Shown piece by piece: positions 1-7,330 of a stretch of 11,567 nt of DNA. How positions within the stretch are numbered: position 1 is the first letter of the stretch; the number at the start of each line of letters is the position of its first letter. The translations under genes and the position numbers were made by a program. The stretch is taken from positions 1-11,567 of the forward strand of contig JAISBR010000045.1 of the NCBI GenBank assembly GCA_031266095.1. The letters are read 5' to 3'. A model generated the notes under the pieces. The model saw only the letters and a list, made by a program, of their open reading frames with translations, did no database searches and was not told the DNA's origin. Source of the DNA: Treponema sp. Lineage in GTDB: Bacteria; Spirochaetota; Spirochaetia; Treponematales; Breznakiellaceae.

Positions 1-75
1 TTCTTTCGCTTTTGCTTCCCAGCCTTCGGGCAGCAATTTCAGTATTTGTTCAAACTCATAGTTCCCTGTTCCCAT
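1..75 (-). CDS. IS4-like transposase, N-terminal fragment (runs off the window)
   Basis: Reading leftward from an ATG at 75-73, 25 codons stay open to the window edge. The protein begins MGTGNYEFEQILKLLPEGWE and continues with alternating Ala and Lys. This resembles the N-terminus of IS4/IS5-group transposases common in treponemes, in which a short helix ending in 'LLPEGWE-KAKE' precedes the DDE domain. The catalytic domain would lie beyond the window, so nothing can be said about whether it is intact. A purine-rich AGAGAAAG stretch lies about 15-20 bases before the ATG. The element abuts the broken ISAzo13 transposase to its right, which suggests a later insertion into or beside it. The call rests on 25 residues and is tentative. 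Confidence 0.5.
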   Translation of the reverse strand, partial: MGTGNYEFEQILKLLPEGWEAKAKE

Positions 76-105
76 ACTGAAGTTTTACCATACTTTCTCT
101 CTTAA

Positions 106-726
106 GTTAACGCCTATGGGCTTGCCCCCTTCTTGTGCCACTCTTTTCCCCCGTTTTTATAGGCTCCCAACACCTCTTTTTTCTTCGTATCAACCGAAAG
201 TACCGGGTTTGTGCTCTTTATAGCTTTCTTCGTTAACCGCTTGATGTGCTGAAACTGCGCGTCCCGGTCGGGATGGTCGGCTCCGCTGCTTTTGACCTTC
301 CGGTTGCCTTGCATTTTGTATCCCAGCCGTTTGAGCGTTGTCCGTACTGTTTCAGAGCTCACTTCAATGCCTTGAGCTTTCAATGCATCTGAAAGTTTAC
401 GTACGCTTTTGCTTACATGCCGTAAAGCTTTTTCAGGATCACCTATCACCGATGAATCAAGAAAACATTCTAATTCCCGTTCATAGTGCGGATATTTCTC
501 ACTGGTTTTTTTTCCGGCCGCCGCCGAACATCCGCGCCCGGTCAGGCGGTGCGGCATCCTGAGGATGAGCCATTTCCGCAATTCCCTGAGTAATGGCGCT
601 TCTTGACATACCGGTTGCCGCAGACCTCCGGTCCGAATGCACTATGGTTACACCGCCGTGTCCCAATGATTCCGCCTCACTTGCCGCCCAAACACGTCTG
701 CCGCGCTCATCAAGATGGTTTTGCAT
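106..726 (-). pseudogene. ISAzo13-family transposase remnant, frameshifted and truncated
   Basis: Two overlapping minus-strand frames (499-726, then 114-581) together read as the N-terminal half of an ISAzo13-family transposase. The first frame holds the helix-turn-helix-like start (LDERGRRVWAASEAESLGHGG, then ATGMSRSAITQGI) and a GGGRKK linker. The second continues TSEKYP, GDPEKALRHVSKSVRKLSDAL, a KRLGYKMQGNRK block, HPDRDAQF and SVDTKKKEVLGAYKNGGKEW, where the first catalytic Asp belongs. The frame breaks in a run of eight A (minus strand, 501-508). It breaks again in a run of five G near 125-130, after which a third frame reads GKPIGVN before homology ends. The C-terminal catalytic half and roughly ten N-terminal residues are missing. 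The remnant begins just after the stop codon of the histidine kinase. It is certainly non-functional as a transposase. Confidence 0.85.
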
Positions 727-738
727 GGTATCCCTTCT

Positions 739-2622
739 TCAGGTTATGCCCTGCGTCGTTTTCGACAAAACCCGCATGAGCGCGGCAAAGTCAACCGGCT
801 TTGCGAGGTGGCCGTTCATGCCGGCGGCTATGGCCTGGTTGATGTCTTCCTGATAGGCGTTTGCGGAAAGGGCGACAATAGGCACTGTTGCGGCATCGGC
901 GCGGGTCAGGCTGCGTATACTCCGGGCCGCCTCAAAGCCGTTCATATTTGGCATGAGCAAGTCCATAAAAATAAAATTGTAGTAACCATCCGGAGAAGTC
1001 TTGAATTTCTCTACAGCGTGAGCGCCGTCTACCGCTTCGTCTACCTCAGCCTTGGTTTCAGAGAGCAGTTCATTAAGCACCACGCGGTTGATTTCAATGT
1101 CCTCGACAGAAAGAATGTGCTTGCCCGAAAGATCCGGTATTGCCGGAGCGCCAGTTTCTTCCGCGACAGGAGCCTTTTCAAACTCAAGATGGAAGGAAAA
1201 GCCGGAGCCTTTACCGGGAGCGCTTTTAACGCTGAGCTCACCGCCCATCATTTTAACAAGGTGATAGCTGATTGCCAGGCCCAGCCCCGTACCCGCGTAT
1301 TTCATGCTGTCGACGCTCCCCTGCTCAAAAGGGGTAAAGATCGTTTTTAATTGTTCAGTCGTTATGCCTATACCGGTATCCGTTATTGTAAAAGAAACTT
1401 TCACCCTGTTTTCAGTTTTGTTCTTCAGTTCTACGGTGAAATCCACACTCCCGTCTTCTTTGGTGAATTTCACGGCGTTACCCAGAATATTGATCAGTAT
1501 CTGGGTAAAACGGAGCTTGTCGCCCAACACGGAAAGTTCCGGCAGTGAATCTATATTATTGGTGAAGCTAAGCCATTTGGCGGCGCATCGCTCCCGGATG
1601 ATACTTTCTGTATTTTTCAATACGCCATTTAAATTAAACCGGTTGTTTTCAATGTTGAGCCGGCCTGATTCAATAGTCGACATGTCCAGAATGTCATTCA
1701 GCATACCTAAAAGATGATCCGAAGAAGCTGAAATTTGATCCAGAGAAGATTCGATTTTTTCTTTTATTTCCGCGTTTTTTGCAATTCTGGTCATACCAAT
1801 GATCGCGTTAAGGGGTGTGCGTATCTCGTGACTTATGCTCGTAAGGAACCGGCTCTTGGCCTCGGATGCAGCCTGGGCAGCCAGAGTTTTTTCCTCAAGT
1901 TCTTTAGTACGTTTTTTGACTGTCTCTTCCAAATGAGTATTAGTATTTTCTAACTCAACGCTTTTCAAAAAGTTCGAAACATACAGCTTGTGGATAAAAA
2001 CAGAAATCAAAATGGTAAGGCCGTTAACAATGACAAAGTAAGCCCGCATATCGCTCTGAAAAAATTTAGTCCATGCTGAAAGACCTTCGGCGTCTACGAT
2101 ATACTGGGTACTCAACATAACTATCGCGGTATAGAAAAAGGAGCAGAGTATGGTAAGTATGCTTTGAAGAGGCCGCAAAAGCGGGATCATGCCGAACAGG
2201 AGGACTAATATGAGCTGGCCGTTTATTCCTTGATGGGACAGGATATTGAACGTACAGAAAGTCATCTGAATAAAAAAGTATATATAAAGGAGACTCTGGA
2301 CCAAAAATACCCGGACTCCCTGATTATTTATCTTATGCTGTTTTGCCAGGGAAAGGAGTATCCAATAAATAATGCCAATGGTTAGAGTCAACAGGGAAAG
2401 GGCAATGTAATATAACAGAGGTATTTGCAGCCCCTCTCCTGTACTTTGAGGGAAAACAACATTGGCAACCTGTAAAACCACTTGCAGCACTACAATATAA
2501 ATAGCAAAACCCTGCATCCGGGTGATATTTGTCTCCAACCGCTCATTATCAAACCGGCGCCGGTATTGTCTCGGAATTCCTAAAGGGGGTTTAATGATTT
2601 TTTTTGTAGCTATTTTGAACAT
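739..2622 (-). CDS. Membrane-bound hybrid sensor histidine kinase with C-terminal receiver
   Basis: This 627-residue protein senses an unknown signal and starts an intramolecular phosphorelay. Residues 36-212 hold about six hydrophobic segments with no recognisable extracytoplasmic domain. Residues 220-255 form a charged coiled-coil linker. The HisKA domain carries SHEIRTPLN with phospho-acceptor His265. The ATPase domain shows an N-box (GNAVKFT, Asn382), G1 (DTGIG, 415-419), F-box (FTPFEQ) and G2 (GTGLGL, 444-449). The receiver (about 500-620) has acidic Glu507/Asp508, phospho-acceptor Asp554 in MDLLMPNMNG and conserved Lys608. All catalytic residues are present, so it should be active. The ATG at 2622 is preceded by AGGTAAGG seven bases away. 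No response regulator or output gene adjoins it, and the final phosphate acceptor is unknown. Its 3' end abuts an IS remnant, so the last residues may not be original. Confidence 0.95.
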   Translation of the reverse strand: MFKIATKKIIKPPLGIPRQYRRRFDNERLETNITRMQGFAIYIVVLQVVLQVANVVFPQSTGEGLQIPLLYYIALSLLTLTIGIIYWILLSLAKQHKINNQGVRVFLVQSLLYIYFFIQMTFCTFNILSHQGINGQLILVLLFGMIPLLRPLQSILTILCSFFYTAIVMLSTQYIVDAEGLSAWTKFFQSDMRAYFVIVNGLTILISVFIHKLYVSNFLKSVELENTNTHLEETVKKRTKELEEKTLAAQAASEAKSRFLTSISHEIRTPLNAIIGMTRIAKNAEIKEKIESSLDQISASSDHLLGMLNDILDMSTIESGRLNIENNRFNLNGVLKNTESIIRERCAAKWLSFTNNIDSLPELSVLGDKLRFTQILINILGNAVKFTKEDGSVDFTVELKNKTENRVKVSFTITDTGIGITTEQLKTIFTPFEQGSVDSMKYAGTGLGLAISYHLVKMMGGELSVKSAPGKGSGFSFHLEFEKAPVAEETGAPAIPDLSGKHILSVEDIEINRVVLNELLSETKAEVDEAVDGAHAVEKFKTSPDGYYNFIFMDLLMPNMNGFEAARSIRSLTRADAATVPIVALSANAYQEDINQAIAAGMNGHLAKPVDFAALMRVLSKTTQGIT

Positions 2623-2642
2623 GATATAACCTTACCTAATCC

Positions 2643-2671
2643 ATTTTACTACAGGGAACCTGCAAAAACAA
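2643..2671 (-). promoter_or_regulatory. Candidate sigma70-type promoter for the histidine kinase
   Basis: On the minus strand TTGTTT (2671-2666) and TAAAAT (2648-2643) are separated by exactly 17 bases and lie upstream of the kinase ATG at 2622. The predicted start point is near 2636, giving a very short leader that begins about at the AGGTAAGG ribosome-binding site. The match is good but comes from inspection only. Confidence 0.45.
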
Positions 2672-2683
2672 GGCATTTTGTCA

Positions 2684-2718
2684 CCCCCCAAAAGGTGCCA
2701 GAGGTACCTTTTGGGGGG
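2684..2718. repeat. 16-bp inverted repeat / hairpin with 3-base loop
   Basis: CCCCCCAAAAGGTGCC (2684-2699) and GGTACCTTTTGGGGGG (2703-2718) pair along their full length around the loop AGA. In a plus-strand transcript all 16 pairs form, with one G-U wobble (2697/2705). In a minus-strand transcript that pair becomes an A-C mismatch. Neither side is followed by a U-tract, so it is not a textbook intrinsic terminator. It lies between the antitoxin remnant (ends 2799) and the kinase promoter, ending 12 bases before the proposed -35 box. It could be an operator, an mRNA-stabilising stem, a terminator of atypical form, or one copy of a dispersed repeat. Confidence 0.8.
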
Positions 2719-2798
2719 GTACTGGGAAGAAGGAGAAGAGAACGGTGAATAGTATGACAAAGGCGGAATTTTTTATGTTTGCGGATGGGAACGAAGCG

Positions 2799-3032
2799 CT
2801 ACAGGGTTTGCGAAATCTCCTTACGCACTAGGCGGCCGACAATAGCCTCCGCCGTGGTATGTTCTGCCGCGGCTTTAATGCGGAGCCAGTCAGCGGAAAG
2901 ATCGTCCACAATAATGACGTGGCCCTTATGCTATGCAAAGAAGCCGCTTTTCCCATCACCGGAAACCTTGGGAGGGTTTTGGGTATAGTATTCGTCCAGA
3001 ACGTTGTATTCTTCATCGGTATAATCGGGCAT
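2799..3032 (-). pseudogene. Antitoxin-like gene interrupted by an in-frame amber stop
   Basis: From the ATG at 3032, preceded by a strong GGAGGA nine bases after the upstream stop, the frame reads MPDYTDEEYNVLDEYYTQNP to Ala33. A TAG at 2933-2931 (codon 34) follows. The same frame then continues for 43 residues to a second TAG at 2801-2799, reading HKGHVIIVDDLSADWLRI, then KAAAEHTTAEAIVGRLVRKEI. The two halves together, 77 codons, look like a small acidic antitoxin whose C-terminal part could be a DNA-binding ribbon-helix-helix-like helix pair. The TAG probably replaces an ordinary sense codon; AAG (Lys) is one substitution away. Only the 33-residue N-terminal piece would normally be made. 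A sequencing error, suppression or readthrough cannot be excluded. The antitoxin role is inferred from size, order and linkage to the toxin-like gene. Confidence 0.6.
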
Positions 3033-3041
3033 CGGTTCCTC

Positions 3042-3293
3042 CTATCGGTCGAGCAAAGCGCGAAAGGTATGTGTGCACGGCATAGCGTGAGATACCTTGA
3101 CGGTCTGCTCATCAATAACATTATACAAAATTTCCAGCAGGTTTGCCTTGGCGTCAAACCCCAATACCAAGTGTTTTTCGTTGTCATCATCCAAAACATC
3201 ATCATATTCCGCATGGTTCAGCATATGGTATATGTCCTCTCTGGTGCTCCCATGCTTAAACGCGGACGGCGCGAACCTGACAACGACTTCCAT
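3042..3293 (-). CDS. BrnT-like small toxin candidate
   Basis: This 83-residue protein starts MEVVVRFAPSAFKHGSTRED. It continues with an acidic middle and two predicted strands, HLVLGFDAKANLLEILYNVI and TVKVSHAMPC. The pattern of 'F-KHG...ED', then 'GFD..GNLLEV.YN', then 'V.HAM.C' resembles small single-domain proteins of BrnT/RelE-like fold encoded beside antitoxins; such toxins usually act as ribonucleases. An upstream in-frame ATG at 3407 would add 38 residues (rich in hydrophobics and Cys) that do not fit the family, so the start at 3293 is preferred although its ribosome-binding site is weak. The antitoxin-like gene starts nine bases after the stop, a typical toxin-first operon. No catalytic residue can be assigned confidently. 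If the antitoxin is truly truncated, this gene should be silent, tolerated or inactive. Confidence 0.6.
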   Translation of the reverse strand: MEVVVRFAPSAFKHGSTREDIYHMLNHAEYDDVLDDDNEKHLVLGFDAKANLLEILYNVIDEQTVKVSHAMPCTHTFRALLDR

Positions 3294-3338
3294 GCCACAT
3301 CTTTTCACAAAACCGCCGCGAGGTGCAAGGGGAACGCA

Positions 3339-3367
3339 AAGATACACCACTTGGTAGAAAGGTTCAA
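3339..3367 (-). promoter_or_regulatory. Candidate promoter of the toxin-antitoxin pair
   Basis: On the minus strand TTGAAC (3367-3362) and TATCTT (3344-3339) are spaced by 17 bases, about 46 bases upstream of the toxin ATG at 3293. It overlaps the divergent plus-strand promoter candidate, so the two may compete. Prediction by eye only. Confidence 0.4.
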
Positions 3368-3380
3368 TTAATGATAAGAT
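3351..3380 (+). promoter_or_regulatory. Candidate promoter of the symporter-iorAB-ligase operon
   Basis: TTGGTA (3351-3356) and TAAGAT (3375-3380) are separated by 18 bases. The predicted start lies about 40 bases upstream of the symporter ATG at 3426, which has a strong AAAGGGGG ribosome-binding site (3411-3418) seven bases away. No clear operator or riboswitch is visible in the leader. Confidence 0.4.
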
Positions 3381-3425
3381 AGTTTGGCTAAAATCGCTTA
3401 ACATCATTCAAAAGGGGGTTCAAAC

Positions 3426-4892
3426 ATGGGCATCGGTATTGTTTTTCTTGTGATTTTTCTTGCGGTAATGACTGGGGTCGGCGTTTGGGGTATGCGCAAA
3501 ACGAAGACCTTGAACGATTTTTTCCTGGGGGGAAGGACATTGGGACCCTGGGTTTCCGCGGTGGCTTACGGGACATCGTATTTTTCGGCGGTGATCTTCA
3601 TCGGGTTCGCCGGGACCCAGGGGTGGCAGTTTGGTCTTAACTCCCTATGGATAGCTCTGGGGAATGCCGTGATCGGCGCGGGGGCGGCATGGCTGATCCT
3701 GGCCCGCCGGACCCGGCGCATGACCCAGAGTCTGGACGCTATGACCATGCCGGAATTCCTCCAGGAGCGGTATGGGGCCAAACACTTAAAGCCTGTGGCG
3801 GCATCGGTCATCTTCTTCTTTTTGCTCCCCTATTCCGCATCGGTCTTCAAGGGGCTGGGGCACCTTTTTGAAGCGGTGTTCCACATCCCTTACGACATTG
3901 CCCTCCTCATCATGATCGCTTTTACGGGGATTTACCTTATTCTGGGCGGTTACTTTGCCATAGCCGTTACCGACTTTATCCAGGGGATCATCATGTTTTT
4001 CGGCGCGGCGGTCATGGTCCTGGTCCTTACCGCCCCGGAGGGCGGCATCCTGGGAATCCTGGGGAAGATAGTGGAAAACTATCAAATCAATGTCTCCCCC
4101 GGACAGCGGCCTTCCGCATTAACGGTGATCTCCCTCGTATTCATGACCAGCTTTGGGACCTGGGGATTGCCTCAGATGACGCAGAAATTCTACGCTATAA
4201 AAAACGAGCAGGTCATTCCCAAGGCGGCCATTGTAACGACGGTGTTTGCCCTGATGATAGGTTTTACCGCCTATTATACCGGGGCGTCGTCTCATGTTTT
4301 TTTCGACCTTAATACAGTGCCGAAGAATGCCGCCGGAGTGATTCAGTACGATCTTATTATCCCGGCGCTGCTCACAAACAATCTGCCCCAGGTTCTTTTG
4401 GCGCTGATCCTCCTCCTCATTCTTTCGGCATCCATGTCTACGCTGTCTTCCCTGGTACTGGTTTCCTCATCGGCGGTAGCCATAGACCTCTACCCTTCCC
4501 GGCAGGAAGCTAAAACCGGCAAGGACCGGTCGGTAGCCATGATGCGTTTCCTTTCCCTGATCTTTATTATTATCTCCTATTTTATTTCCCGGTTTCAGCT
4601 CAGTATTATCGTGTATCTCATGTCCCTTTCCTGGGGCGTTGTCTCCGGCGCTTTCGCCGCGCCCTACATCCTGAGCCTTTACAGCAGGCGGGTCACCAAG
4701 CCGGCAGCCTACGCGGGGCTGCTGACCGGAGCGGTAACGATGATTGTCCTCTTTTTCGCCCTGGGAGCAAGCCGCTCGCCGCTGGCGGCAAGTATCGCCA
4801 TTGTGCTTCCCTTTATCGTGGTGATCGTGGTCTCGCTGTTTACCACAGCGCCCGACAAGGAACTGCTGCGAAAGGCTTTTGAGGGAGTATAG
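3426..4892 (+). CDS. Sodium:solute symporter (SSS/SLC5 family)
   Basis: This 488-residue integral membrane protein has about 12-13 hydrophobic segments and should couple inward sodium flow to uptake of an organic solute. Family marks include the N-terminal DFFLGGRTLGPW (31-42), common in PutP/PanF-like transporters; the signature region GGYFAIAVTDFIQG (174-187); and the serine-rich SASMSTLSS (334-342) in the core helix that supplies sodium-site hydroxyls. Length is usual for the family. The substrate cannot be read from sequence. Co-transcription with indolepyruvate oxidoreductase and an aryl-CoA ligase (iorA starts 29 bases downstream) suggests an aromatic carboxylate, an aryl 2-oxoacid or a related amino acid, but this is inference. 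Start ATG is supported by the AAAGGGGG site. Confidence 0.93.
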   Translation: MGIGIVFLVIFLAVMTGVGVWGMRKTKTLNDFFLGGRTLGPWVSAVAYGTSYFSAVIFIGFAGTQGWQFGLNSLWIALGNAVIGAGAAWLILARRTRRMTQSLDAMTMPEFLQERYGAKHLKPVAASVIFFFLLPYSASVFKGLGHLFEAVFHIPYDIALLIMIAFTGIYLILGGYFAIAVTDFIQGIIMFFGAAVMVLVLTAPEGGILGILGKIVENYQINVSPGQRPSALTVISLVFMTSFGTWGLPQMTQKFYAIKNEQVIPKAAIVTTVFALMIGFTAYYTGASSHVFFDLNTVPKNAAGVIQYDLIIPALLTNNLPQVLLALILLLILSASMSTLSSLVLVSSSAVAIDLYPSRQEAKTGKDRSVAMMRFLSLIFIIISYFISRFQLSIIVYLMSLSWGVVSGAFAAPYILSLYSRRVTKPAAYAGLLTGAVTMIVLFFALGASRSPLAASIAIVLPFIVVIVVSLFTTAPDKELLRKAFEGV

Positions 4893-4921
4893 CGGGGTAT
4901 CTTTGGTATGGAGCGTAACAC

Positions 4922-6640
4922 ATGAATGAAAAGCAGCCGGCGTTGTTGGGCGACGAGGCCGCCGCGTTAGGCGCGTTGCACGCGGGGATAAGCGCGGCCT
5001 ATGGCTACCCCGGTACTCCCTCAACGGAAATACTTGAATACCTCATCGCCGAATATACCAGGGATGGAGCCGGCGGATCTGTTCCCGTGGCGCGGTGGTG
5101 TGCTAACGAGAAAACCGCCCTGGAAGCGGGGCTGGGGGTGTCCTTCGCGGGACGGCGGGCTCTCATTACGATGAAGCACGTGGGACTGAATGTGGCCTCC
5201 GATCCCTTTATCAACGGGGCGCTCCTCGGTATCAAGGGCGGACTGGTGATCGCCGTTGCCGACGATCCGGGGATGCACAGTTCCCAGAACGAGCAGGATT
5301 CCCGCTTCTACGCCGCCTTCGCCATGGTTCCCTGTCTTGAGCCGAGGAACCAGCAGGAAGCCTATGATATGACCCGGGAGGCATTTGCAATTTCCGAGTG
5401 TTACCAAACACCGGTTCTGCTCCGTCTTGTTACCCGGCTCTCCCATGCCCGGGCCGCCATCAGGACGCAAAGCCCCGTGGCGCAAAAGCCGGTTTCCAAG
5501 ACCGGAGAAAAATCCCGTTGGATGCTTCTTCCGGCTTTTGCCCGCAAGAACTACGCGGCGCTCATTGATAAGCAGCAGGATATAGAGGCATGGTCTCTCG
5601 CCCACCCGGCAAATAAGCTGGAACTACCCGGCGGGCTTGACGCGGCGGACCGCGGCGCCGCGGGTGATGACAAATACGATCTCGCGGTGATCACCGCCGG
5701 ACTCGGCGGCAACTATTACGAGGAAAATCTCGCTGATCTGATCGCCTGCCGCGGCGGGAAGGCCCCGCCGCGGTTGCATATCGGCGCGTATCCCCTGCCG
5801 CTGGCATCGATCCGCAGGCTCTGCGCCGTTTCGGAAAAGGTTCTGATTATTGAGGAGGGACAGCCTCTTATCGAGGAAAGACTGCGGGGCCTGTTGACCC
5901 GGTCTCCGGCCATAGCGGGGAAACTCGCGGATTTTGACGGCGGTCCCGGTCCCGTGCCCCGTACCGGTGAACTTGATCCGGACAATGTGCGTCAAGCCGT
6001 GGGGCTTTCGCCAAGGCGGGCTGTGTCTGTCTCCGTCAGCGGATTAAACCTTGCCGGTCTTCCGGATCGTCCTCCGCAGCTCTGCCAGGGCTGCCCTCAC
6101 GGCGACAGTTACGAGACTATCAAAAAAGCGGTAGAGACAATCGATCCCAGGCCTCATCATCCCGATGTGGGGATCAACTCCGACATCGGCTGTTATTCGC
6201 TTGGGGCTTCGCCTCCGTACTCGATGCCGGAGAGTATTGTCTGTATGGGCGCCTCGGTGGGCATGGCAAAGGGTGCGGCGGACGCGGGGCTCAAATACAG
6301 CATCGCGGTTATCGGCGATTCGACTTTTATCCATTCAGGGATCACCGGCCTCATTGACGCGGCCGCAGCCGATATCCCCATGACCCTCATCATTCTGGAT
6401 AATTCCATCGTTGCCATGACCGGCTGCCAGGAGACCATGGTCCCTTCGGAAAAACTCCGCAATCTGATTATCGGCTGCGGGGTGAACCCGGAACGGCTGC
6501 TGGAACTGGAAGCGAAAAAACAACTCATTGCGGAAAACGCTGTCCGGCTTCAAGCGGAAATTGAACACCGGGGCCTTTCGGTAGTTGTCTTCAAACGGGA
6601 ATGTTTAGAGGCGTTTCGCAGACGGAAAAAGAATCCTTGA
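4922..6640 (+). CDS. iorA: Indolepyruvate:ferredoxin oxidoreductase, alpha subunit (short form without ferredoxin domain)
   Basis: The alpha subunit binds thiamine pyrophosphate (TPP) and decarboxylates aryl-2-oxoacids (indolepyruvate, phenylpyruvate, hydroxyphenylpyruvate) to aryl-acetyl-CoA, passing electrons to ferredoxin. Residues 1-180 form the pyrimidine-binding domain, with GYPGTPSTE (28-36) and ANEK, whose Glu63 fits the TPP-activating Glu. Residues 250-325 form the central domain. Residues 385-560 form the pyrophosphate domain with CQGCPHG (Cys388, Cys391), DIGCYSLG (Cys424) and the TPP motif GDS (465-467) to DN (493-494). These cysteines fit ligands of the proximal 4Fe-4S cluster. 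The protein stops at residue 572, after ECLEAFRRRKKNP, where most IorA proteins continue into a two-cluster ferredoxin domain. No such cysteines occur in any frame before iorB. The ATG at 4922 has GGAG eight bases upstream. Confidence 0.92.
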   Translation: MNEKQPALLGDEAAALGALHAGISAAYGYPGTPSTEILEYLIAEYTRDGAGGSVPVARWCANEKTALEAGLGVSFAGRRALITMKHVGLNVASDPFINGALLGIKGGLVIAVADDPGMHSSQNEQDSRFYAAFAMVPCLEPRNQQEAYDMTREAFAISECYQTPVLLRLVTRLSHARAAIRTQSPVAQKPVSKTGEKSRWMLLPAFARKNYAALIDKQQDIEAWSLAHPANKLELPGGLDAADRGAAGDDKYDLAVITAGLGGNYYEENLADLIACRGGKAPPRLHIGAYPLPLASIRRLCAVSEKVLIIEEGQPLIEERLRGLLTRSPAIAGKLADFDGGPGPVPRTGELDPDNVRQAVGLSPRRAVSVSVSGLNLAGLPDRPPQLCQGCPHGDSYETIKKAVETIDPRPHHPDVGINSDIGCYSLGASPPYSMPESIVCMGASVGMAKGAADAGLKYSIAVIGDSTFIHSGITGLIDAAAADIPMTLIILDNSIVAMTGCQETMVPSEKLRNLIIGCGVNPERLLELEAKKQLIAENAVRLQAEIEHRGLSVVVFKRECLEAFRRRKKNP

Positions 6641-6745
6641 TGGACTTTGCGGCGAAGCGGCGGGGCATGAGGGTTCCGGTATAATACATTTTGCGGAATA
6701 GCAACGCGGACCGCTGCCGGGATGAAAATAGTTTTGGGAGCCTGT

Positions 6746-7330
6746 ATGAAATGTGATGTGATTCTCGCCGGCGTCGGCGGTCAGGGGGTGCTTTCCATCG
6801 CGGCGATTATCGCCCAGGCGGCGGTAAGCGGCGGTCTCTCGGTGCGCCAGTCGGAGGTACACGGCATGGCTCAACGTGGCGGAGCGGTGCTGGCCCATCT
6901 GCGTATGTCCGATGAGATAATCGCCTCTGACCTGGTTCCCAGGGGCGGGGCCGATATTATTATCTCCATGGAACCCCTGGAGAGTCTGCGTTACGCGGCA
7001 TGGCTCAGCTCCTCGGGCGCGCTGGTTACCGCCTCGGAACCGCTGGTCAATATCGGCGACTATCCCGAAATTGCGGATATTACCGCCGCCATTAAGGGCT
7101 TTCCCCTGTGGCGGCTTCTTGAAGCCTCGGCGCTCGCGAAAGAGGCGGGACTCGCTAGGGCGGTTAATATGGTCATGGTGGGGGCCGCCTCTCACTTTCT
7201 GCCGGTTAAGGCGGAAGTTCTGGAAAACACCATCGCCTCTATGTTCGCTTCAAAAGACGTTTCGGTAGTCGCAGCTAACATCAGGGCTTTTCGGCTTGGC
7301 CGGCAGGCCGCTTCAAAAGGACAGGAATAA
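6746..7330 (+). CDS. iorB: Indolepyruvate:ferredoxin oxidoreductase, beta subunit
   Basis: This gamma-domain-type subunit (194 residues) pairs with IorA to form the active enzyme and helps bind coenzyme A. It opens with the family signature MKCDVILAGVGGQGVLS, followed by the diagnostic SEVHGMAQRGGAVLAHLR block and the DLVPRGGADIIISMEPLE segment. Length is normal for IorB. The ATG at 6746 is chosen because GGGAG lies five bases upstream and the protein then starts at the family's usual position. An in-frame ATG at 6722 would add eight residues and has no proper ribosome-binding site. The 105-base gap after iorA holds no gene. The stop codon shares its last base with the ATG of the ligase, so their translation is probably coupled. 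Confidence 0.95.
   Translation: MKCDVILAGVGGQGVLSIAAIIAQAAVSGGLSVRQSEVHGMAQRGGAVLAHLRMSDEIIASDLVPRGGADIIISMEPLESLRYAAWLSSSGALVTASEPLVNIGDYPEIADITAAIKGFPLWRLLEASALAKEAGLARAVNMVMVGAASHFLPVKAEVLENTIASMFASKDVSVVAANIRAFRLGRQAASKGQE

Noticed and set aside
501..508. Run of eight A on the minus strand as a programmed frameshift site of the ISAzo13 transposase
   Set aside because: The two frames are related by +1 (or -2), not the usual -1 slip. A seven-A ancestor would restore the frame, and a second break plus missing ends already make the gene non-functional.
715..1350. Long plus-strand open frame opposite the histidine kinase
   Set aside because: It lies antisense to the receiver and ATPase domains, whose motifs are unmistakable on the minus strand; its protein shows no recognisable pattern.
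2828..3214. Minus-strand open frame overlapping the toxin gene in another frame
   Set aside because: Composition is Met/Trp/Arg-rich without structure; the overlapping frames at 3042-3293 and 2799-3032 look like real proteins.
2859..3371. Plus-strand open frame of 170 codons across the toxin-antitoxin region
   Set aside because: Antisense to two minus-strand genes with family-like sequence and a strong ribosome-binding site; no convincing start signal of its own.
4467..5024. Minus-strand open frame across the symporter-iorA junction
   Set aside because: A shadow of GC-rich coding sequence; it spans two confident plus-strand genes and is low-complexity in Arg, Gly and His.
6680..6685. Perfect TATAAT between iorA and iorB as an internal promoter
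   Set aside because: No acceptable -35 sequence at 16-18 bases upstream, and the gene order favours a single transcript.
6605..7195. Minus-strand open frame opposite iorB
   Set aside because: Antisense to the GVGGQG and HGMAQRGG signatures of IorB; no family resemblance.
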